Assembly (NCBI RefSeq): GCF_021228235.1
Contig: NZ_JAJQRG010000004.1
Coordinates: forward strand, 124,001 to 188,000
Length of the DNA: 64,000 nt
DNA from: Pseudophaeobacter flagellatus
Lineage (GTDB): Bacteria; Pseudomonadota; Alphaproteobacteria; Rhodobacterales; Rhodobacteraceae
Direction of reading: 5' to 3'
Part shown: positions 60,273-64,000 of the stretch, in pieces
Position numbering within the stretch: the first letter of the stretch is position 1
Layout of the letters: each line of letters opens with the position of its first letter
Position numbers and translations under genes: made by a program
The notes under the pieces: model-generated
The model's database searches: none
Seen by the model: the letters and a program-made list of their open reading frames with translations, nothing else
Told to the model about the DNA's origin: nothing

Positions 60273-61361
60273 ATGGCAGCCTATATCCTGCGCCGGCTGT
60301 TGCTGGTGATCCCAACCTTGTTTGGCATCATGGTGGTGAACTTTACTCTGGTGCAATTTGTTCCCGGCGGCCCGGTGGAACAGATCATCGCCCAGTTGCA
60401 GGGCGGCGGCGACGTGTTCGAAGGCTTTGCGGGCGGCGGTGGTGATGCTGAAGGTTCCAGCGTCATTGAGGCCAATGACAGCTATGCGGGCCGTCAGGGT
60501 CTGCCGCCCGAACTGATCGCCGAACTGCAAGAGCAGTTTGGCCTGGATAAGCCACCGCTGGAGCGCTTTGGCCTGATGCTGTGGAATTACATGCAGTTCG
60601 ATTTTGGCGAGAGCTATTTTCGCAAGATCGACGTGACCGAGCTGGTGTTGGAAAAGATGCCGGTCTCGATCTCGCTGGGGCTGTGGTCGACTTTGATCGC
60701 CTATATGATCTCGATCCCCATGGGCATCCGCAAGGCGCTGCGCGATGGCTCGCGGTTCGACACTTGGACCAGCGGCGTGATCATTGCGGCCTATGCGATC
60801 CCGTCGTTTTTGTTCGCCATCATGCTGTTGGTGTTGTTCGCCGGCGGCTCTTACTGGCAGATCTTTCCGCTGCGCGGCCTGACTTCCGACAACTGGGAGA
60901 GCCTGAGCCTGTTTGGCAAGATCGCAGACTACGCCTGGCACATCGCGCTGCCGGTGATTGCCTCGACCATTGGCGCCTTTGCGACGCTGACGCTGCTGAC
61001 CAAGAATTCATTCCTGGATGAGATCAAAAAGCAATATGTCATCACCGCTCGCGCCAAGGGGTTGAGCGAGCACCGGGTGCTTTATGGTCATGTGTTTCGA
61101 AACGCCATGTTGATTGTCATTGCCGGCTTCCCTGCCGTGTTCATCGGCGTGTTCTTTTCCGGCAGCCTGATTATCGAGACGATTTTCTCATTGGATGGTC
61201 TGGGGCGTCTTGGGTTTGAGGCCGCCGTGGCGCGGGATTACCCGGTGATTTTTGGCACCCTATTCATCTTTGGTTTGATGAGCCTGGTTGTCGGCATCCT
61301 GTCGGACATCATGTATGTGCTGGTTGATCCGCGCATCGACTTTGAAAAGCGGGAGGGCTGA
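60273..61361 (+). CDS. yejB: ABC peptide transporter, permease YejB type
   Basis: A 362-residue permease with six helices and the EAA loop near residue 275 ([22 protein letters not shown]). The N-terminus reads [21 protein letters not shown]. Between the first helices is a Gly-rich loop of about 45 residues with a run of GGG and GD, seen in YejB-type permeases. It starts nine bases after yejA. Confidence 0.95.
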   Translation: MAAYILRRLLLVIPTLFGIMVVNFTLVQFVPGGPVEQIIAQLQGGGDVFEGFAGGGGDAEGSSVIEANDSYAGRQGLPPELIAELQEQFGLDKPPLERFGLMLWNYMQFDFGESYFRKIDVTELVLEKMPVSISLGLWSTLIAYMISIPMGIRKALRDGSRFDTWTSGVIIAAYAIPSFLFAIMLLVLFAGGSYWQIFPLRGLTSDNWESLSLFGKIADYAWHIALPVIASTIGAFATLTLLTKNSFLDEIKKQYVITARAKGLSEHRVLYGHVFRNAMLIVIAGFPAVFIGVFFSGSLIIETIFSLDGLGRLGFEAAVARDYPVIFGTLFIFGLMSLVVGILSDIMYVLVDPRIDFEKREG

Positions 61362-61364
61362 TCC

Positions 61365-62471
61365 ATGGCACTATCTCCGCTCAACCAGCGCCGCTGGAAC
61401 ACCTTTCGCCGCAACAAACGGGCCTATTGGTCGATGTGGATCTTTGCGGTGCTTTTTGGCCTGTCGCTCTTTGCCGAGTTTCTGGCCAATGACAAACCCA
61501 TCCTGGTGAGCTATCGCGGCGAGATCTACACGCCGATTTTCAAGTTCTATCCCGAGACCAGTTTTGGCGGTGATTTCAGGACCGAAGCGATCTACCGCGA
61601 TCCCGAAGTACAATGCCTGATCCGCTCTGGCGGGGTGGAAGACTGTTTTGACGAACCGGAAGAGATTCTCGACCAGATCAGCGCCGAGACGTTCGATCAT
61701 GCGGAGTTCCATAAGGGGTGGAGCCTCTGGCCGCTAATACCTTATTCCTTCAACACCACCGTGGATCGCCCCGGCGCGGCACCATTGCCGCCCAATAGGC
61801 AGAACCTGCTGGGCACCGATGATACCAAACGCGATGTATTGGCACGGGTTATCCATGGCTTTCGTCTGTCGATCCTGTTCACGTTGATGGTGACTGGCGC
61901 GGCCGCGGTGATTGGCATTCTGGCCGGTGCGGTGCAGGGCTATTTCGGGGGCTGGCTCGATCTGGTGTTCCAGCGGGTGATAGAGATCTGGAGTTCGACG
62001 CCAACGCTCTATGTGATCATCATCATGTTTGCCATTCTGGGCCGCAGTTTCTGGCTGCTGGTGGGATTGATGATCCTGTTCAGCTGGACCTCGCTGGTGG
62101 GCGTGGTGCGGGCAGAATTCCTGAGGGCGCGCAATCTGGAATATGTTCGTGCGGCCAAGGCCCTAGGGGTGGGCAATATGACCATCATGCTGCGCCACAT
62201 GCTGCCCAATGCCATGGTGGCGACGCTGACCATGCTGCCGTTCATCATCACCGGCACCATCAGCGCGCTGGCGGGGCTGGATTTTCTGGGCTTTGGCCTG
62301 CCGTCCTCGGCCCCCTCCTTGGGAGAGCTGACCTTGCAGGCAAAACAAAACCTTGAGGCCCCCTGGCTGGCCTTTACCGCCTTTTTTACCTTTGCTCTGA
62401 TGCTGTCGCTGCTGATCTTCATCTTTGAAGGCATCCGTGACGCCTTTGATCCCAGAAAGACCTTTTCATGA
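61365..62471 (+). CDS. yejE: ABC peptide transporter, permease YejE type
   Basis: A 368-residue permease with RRWNTFRRNKRAYWSMWIF start, a roughly 120-residue periplasmic loop (including the FPLIPYSFNT-like segment), the GTDDTKRDVLARVIHGF motif, then the EAA loop (RAAKALGVGNMTIMLRHMLPNAM). It pairs with YejB, which ends three bases earlier. The following 130-base gap before the ATPase gene contains GC-rich hairpins. Confidence 0.95.
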   Translation: MALSPLNQRRWNTFRRNKRAYWSMWIFAVLFGLSLFAEFLANDKPILVSYRGEIYTPIFKFYPETSFGGDFRTEAIYRDPEVQCLIRSGGVEDCFDEPEEILDQISAETFDHAEFHKGWSLWPLIPYSFNTTVDRPGAAPLPPNRQNLLGTDDTKRDVLARVIHGFRLSILFTLMVTGAAAVIGILAGAVQGYFGGWLDLVFQRVIEIWSSTPTLYVIIIMFAILGRSFWLLVGLMILFSWTSLVGVVRAEFLRARNLEYVRAAKALGVGNMTIMLRHMLPNAMVATLTMLPFIITGTISALAGLDFLGFGLPSSAPSLGELTLQAKQNLEAPWLAFTAFFTFALMLSLLIFIFEGIRDAFDPRKTFS

Positions 62472-62601
62472 TCAGGAAAGGGGCTTTTCACAGCGGCCCG
62501 CCGGTCGGCCGGGCAGTGCCCGCCTGCCCCGATGGGGGGGCACGTCGTTTCCGCCCGCGGTCAGGCACCGCCCTCTTTGTTGCTGCAGGCAAGAGACAGA
62601 C

Positions 62602-64000
62602 ATGACAGAAAATCCTATCCTTCAGGTCAAAGACCTGCGTGTGTCCTTTCGTCAGGATGGCGCGATCAGCCAGGCCGTCAAAGGCGTATCCTTTTCCGTA
62701 GGGCGCGGTGAAACCGTGGCCCTGGTGGGCGAGTCCGGATCTGGCAAATCCGTCTCGGCCTTGTCAACGGTTTCGCTGTTGGGGGATAGCGCCATTGTCA
62801 GCGGCTCTGTCACCTATGACGGGGTTGAAATGGTCGGCGCCTCGGAAAAGCACCTGATGCAGGTGCGCGGCAATGACATCAGTTTTATCTTCCAAGAGCC
62901 GATGACTTCGCTCAACCCGCTGCACACCATTGAAAAACAGCTGGAGGAATCGCTGGCGCTGCATCAGGGGTTACAGGGTGCCCCGGCGCGGGCACGCATT
63001 CTGGAACTGATGCAAAAGGTGGGTATTCGCGACGCTGAAAGCCGCCTTGGGGCCTATCCGCACGAGCTGTCGGGTGGGCAGCGTCAGCGGGTGATGATCG
63101 CCATGGCCCTAGCCAATAAGCCAGAGGTGCTGATCGCGGATGAACCGACCACGGCGCTGGATGTGACCATTCAGGCGCAGATCCTGGAACTGCTGGCCGA
63201 GTTGAAGAAAAGTGAAGGCATGGGCTTGTTGTTCATCACCCACGATCTGAACGTGGTGCGCCGCATTGCTGATCGCGTCTGCGTGATGAAGGGCGGCGAA
63301 ATCGTCGAGGAAGGCCCGGCGAACGAGGTCTTTGATAACCCGCAACATGCCTATACCCGGAAACTCTTGGCGGCAGAGCCGTCGGGCCAGCCGGCGCCTG
63401 TTTCATCAGATGCGGCCGAGCTGATCGAGACCCGCGATCTGAAGGTCTGGTTTCCGATCAAAAAGGGATTGCTGAAGCGCACCGTTGGCCATGTGAAGGC
63501 GGTGAACCCATGTTCCATTTCGGTACGGGCTGGAGAAACTCTTGGCATCGTTGGCGAATCGGGATCGGGCAAAACCACCATGGCGCTGGCGATCATGCGG
63601 CTGATCGCATCCGAGGGCGCTGTGCGGTTTTGCGGTGATGACCTGCGCCAATGGTCGACGCGCGATCTGCGAAGTCTGCGCAAGGATATGCAGATCGTGT
63701 TTCAAGATCCCTTTGGCTCGCTCAGCCCGCGGATGACCTGCGCCCAGATCATTGCCGAAGGGCTGGCCATTCACAAGGTCGATCAGCACCGCGCCCCGCG
63801 CGATCTGGTGGCGGAGGTGATGGTCGAGGTTGGATTGGATCCGGCGACGATGGATCGCTACCCGCATGAGTTTTCCGGCGGCCAGCGTCAGCGTATCGCC
63901 ATTGCCCGTGCCATGGTGCTGCGCCCCAAACTGGTGGTGCTGGATGAACCAACCTCAGCGCTGGATATGACCGTGCAGGTGCAGATCGTCGAACTGCTGC
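62602..64000 (+). CDS. yejF: ABC peptide transporter, double ATP-binding protein (partial)
   Basis: The gene begins at ATG 62602 and is cut by the window end after 466 codons. It has two fused ABC domains. The first has Walker A GESGSGKS, the Q-loop FIFQEPMTSLNPLH, signature LSGGQRQR and Walker B VLIADEPTTALD. The second repeats these as GESGSGKTT, FQDPFGSLSP, FSGGQRQR and LVVLDEPTSALD. Both look active. It energises YejBE. A 130-base intercistronic gap precedes it. Confidence 0.93.
   Translation, partial: MTENPILQVKDLRVSFRQDGAISQAVKGVSFSVGRGETVALVGESGSGKSVSALSTVSLLGDSAIVSGSVTYDGVEMVGASEKHLMQVRGNDISFIFQEPMTSLNPLHTIEKQLEESLALHQGLQGAPARARILELMQKVGIRDAESRLGAYPHELSGGQRQRVMIAMALANKPEVLIADEPTTALDVTIQAQILELLAELKKSEGMGLLFITHDLNVVRRIADRVCVMKGGEIVEEGPANEVFDNPQHAYTRKLLAAEPSGQPAPVSSDAAELIETRDLKVWFPIKKGLLKRTVGHVKAVNPCSISVRAGETLGIVGESGSGKTTMALAIMRLIASEGAVRFCGDDLRQWSTRDLRSLRKDMQIVFQDPFGSLSPRMTCAQIIAEGLAIHKVDQHRAPRDLVAEVMVEVGLDPATMDRYPHEFSGGQRQRIAIARAMVLRPKLVVLDEPTSALDMTVQVQIVELL

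Noticed and set aside
59916-60941. 341-codon minus-strand frame
   Set aside because: It is antisense to yejA/yejB and rich in Gln/His as expected for a reverse shadow.
1-64000. CRISPR array, prophage, intact insertion sequence or toxin-antitoxin pair
   Set aside because: No regularly spaced repeats, transposase with inverted repeats, phage structural genes or typical paired small genes were seen.

Overview
The window looks like chromosomal DNA of a marine alphaproteobacterium of the Roseobacter group (Rhodobacteraceae). Pointers are the high GC content, the malyl-CoA lyase gene beside a DUF1611/dipeptide-epimerase pair, the FYDLN-acid protein, the TrcR (DUF1013) cell-cycle regulator, COQ9 next to rpsU, a membrane-anchored cytochrome c552 divergent from prephenate dehydratase, and several TTT and oligopeptide transport genes. 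No replicon origin, CRISPR array, phage or intact insertion sequence was seen. Most of it reads as ordinary core genome with a few decayed or inserted patches.

Layout. 1-3.2 kb: the end of a ZIP-like metal transporter, a cardiolipin-synthase-type phospholipase D translationally coupled to an endonuclease/exonuclease/phosphatase protein, and a BLUF blue-light sensor. 3.3-8.6 kb: a LysR regulator divergent from a TTT transporter (tctC-tctB-tctA) and an ArgE-like deacylase. 8.6-9.5 kb: a chimeric ATPase/HTH gene lying at the 3' end of tRNA-Ala(GGC). 9.7-15.9 kb: FYDLN protein, YgjP-type protease, GntR, GNAT, accA, AraC-GyrI, and a LysE exporter divergent from an Lrp regulator. 15.3-20.3 kb: an Asp/Glu-racemase-like gene and mcl on the minus strand, facing away from dgcN-dgcA and a D-amino-acid aminotransferase; an interrupted palindrome sits between the two transcription units. 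20.4-24 kb: small conserved genes, pyruvate kinase, rpmI-rplT. 24-30 kb: a helical-repeat/alpha-beta-hydrolase fusion, then pheS and pheT separated by an AT-rich DUF2513 gene and a structured repeat. 30-38.3 kb: LysR, methyltransferase, YtoQ, a frameshifted GNAT, MscS, alanine dehydrogenase with its Lrp regulator, a wrecked GMC oxidoreductase, PPK2, MarR. 38.8-44.2 kb: rpsU, coq9, quinone oxidoreductase, DUF2189, RNase T2, trcR. 44.3-53.2 kb: recR, a cold-shock gene, ybaB, dnaX, a tyrosine phosphatase, a cobalamin riboswitch with a small cysteine-rich gene, SRPBCC, nudC, a 5'-nucleotidase, and 53.2 kb the SRP RNA. 53.4-55.6 kb: an AraC/cupin pair and a peptidoglycan-binding protein. 55.6-64 kb: HlyIII, pheA, cytochrome c552, and the yejABEF-type peptide ABC transporter, whose ATPase runs off the end.

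How the genes fit together. Amino-acid handling recurs: alanine dehydrogenase, LysE export, D-glutamate-type catabolism (dgcN, dgcA, dat), prephenate dehydratase, and peptide uptake. The most interesting regulatory observation is that the palindrome between mcl and dgcN and the one between ald and its Lrp gene share the core TCGAA-N5-TTCGA, which suggests a common regulator. Other points worth following are the racemase-like protein lacking its second cysteine, the chimera beside the tRNA, the DUF2513 insertion inside pheST, the internally deleted GMC dehydrogenase, and the B12 riboswitch in front of a lone cysteine-rich gene.
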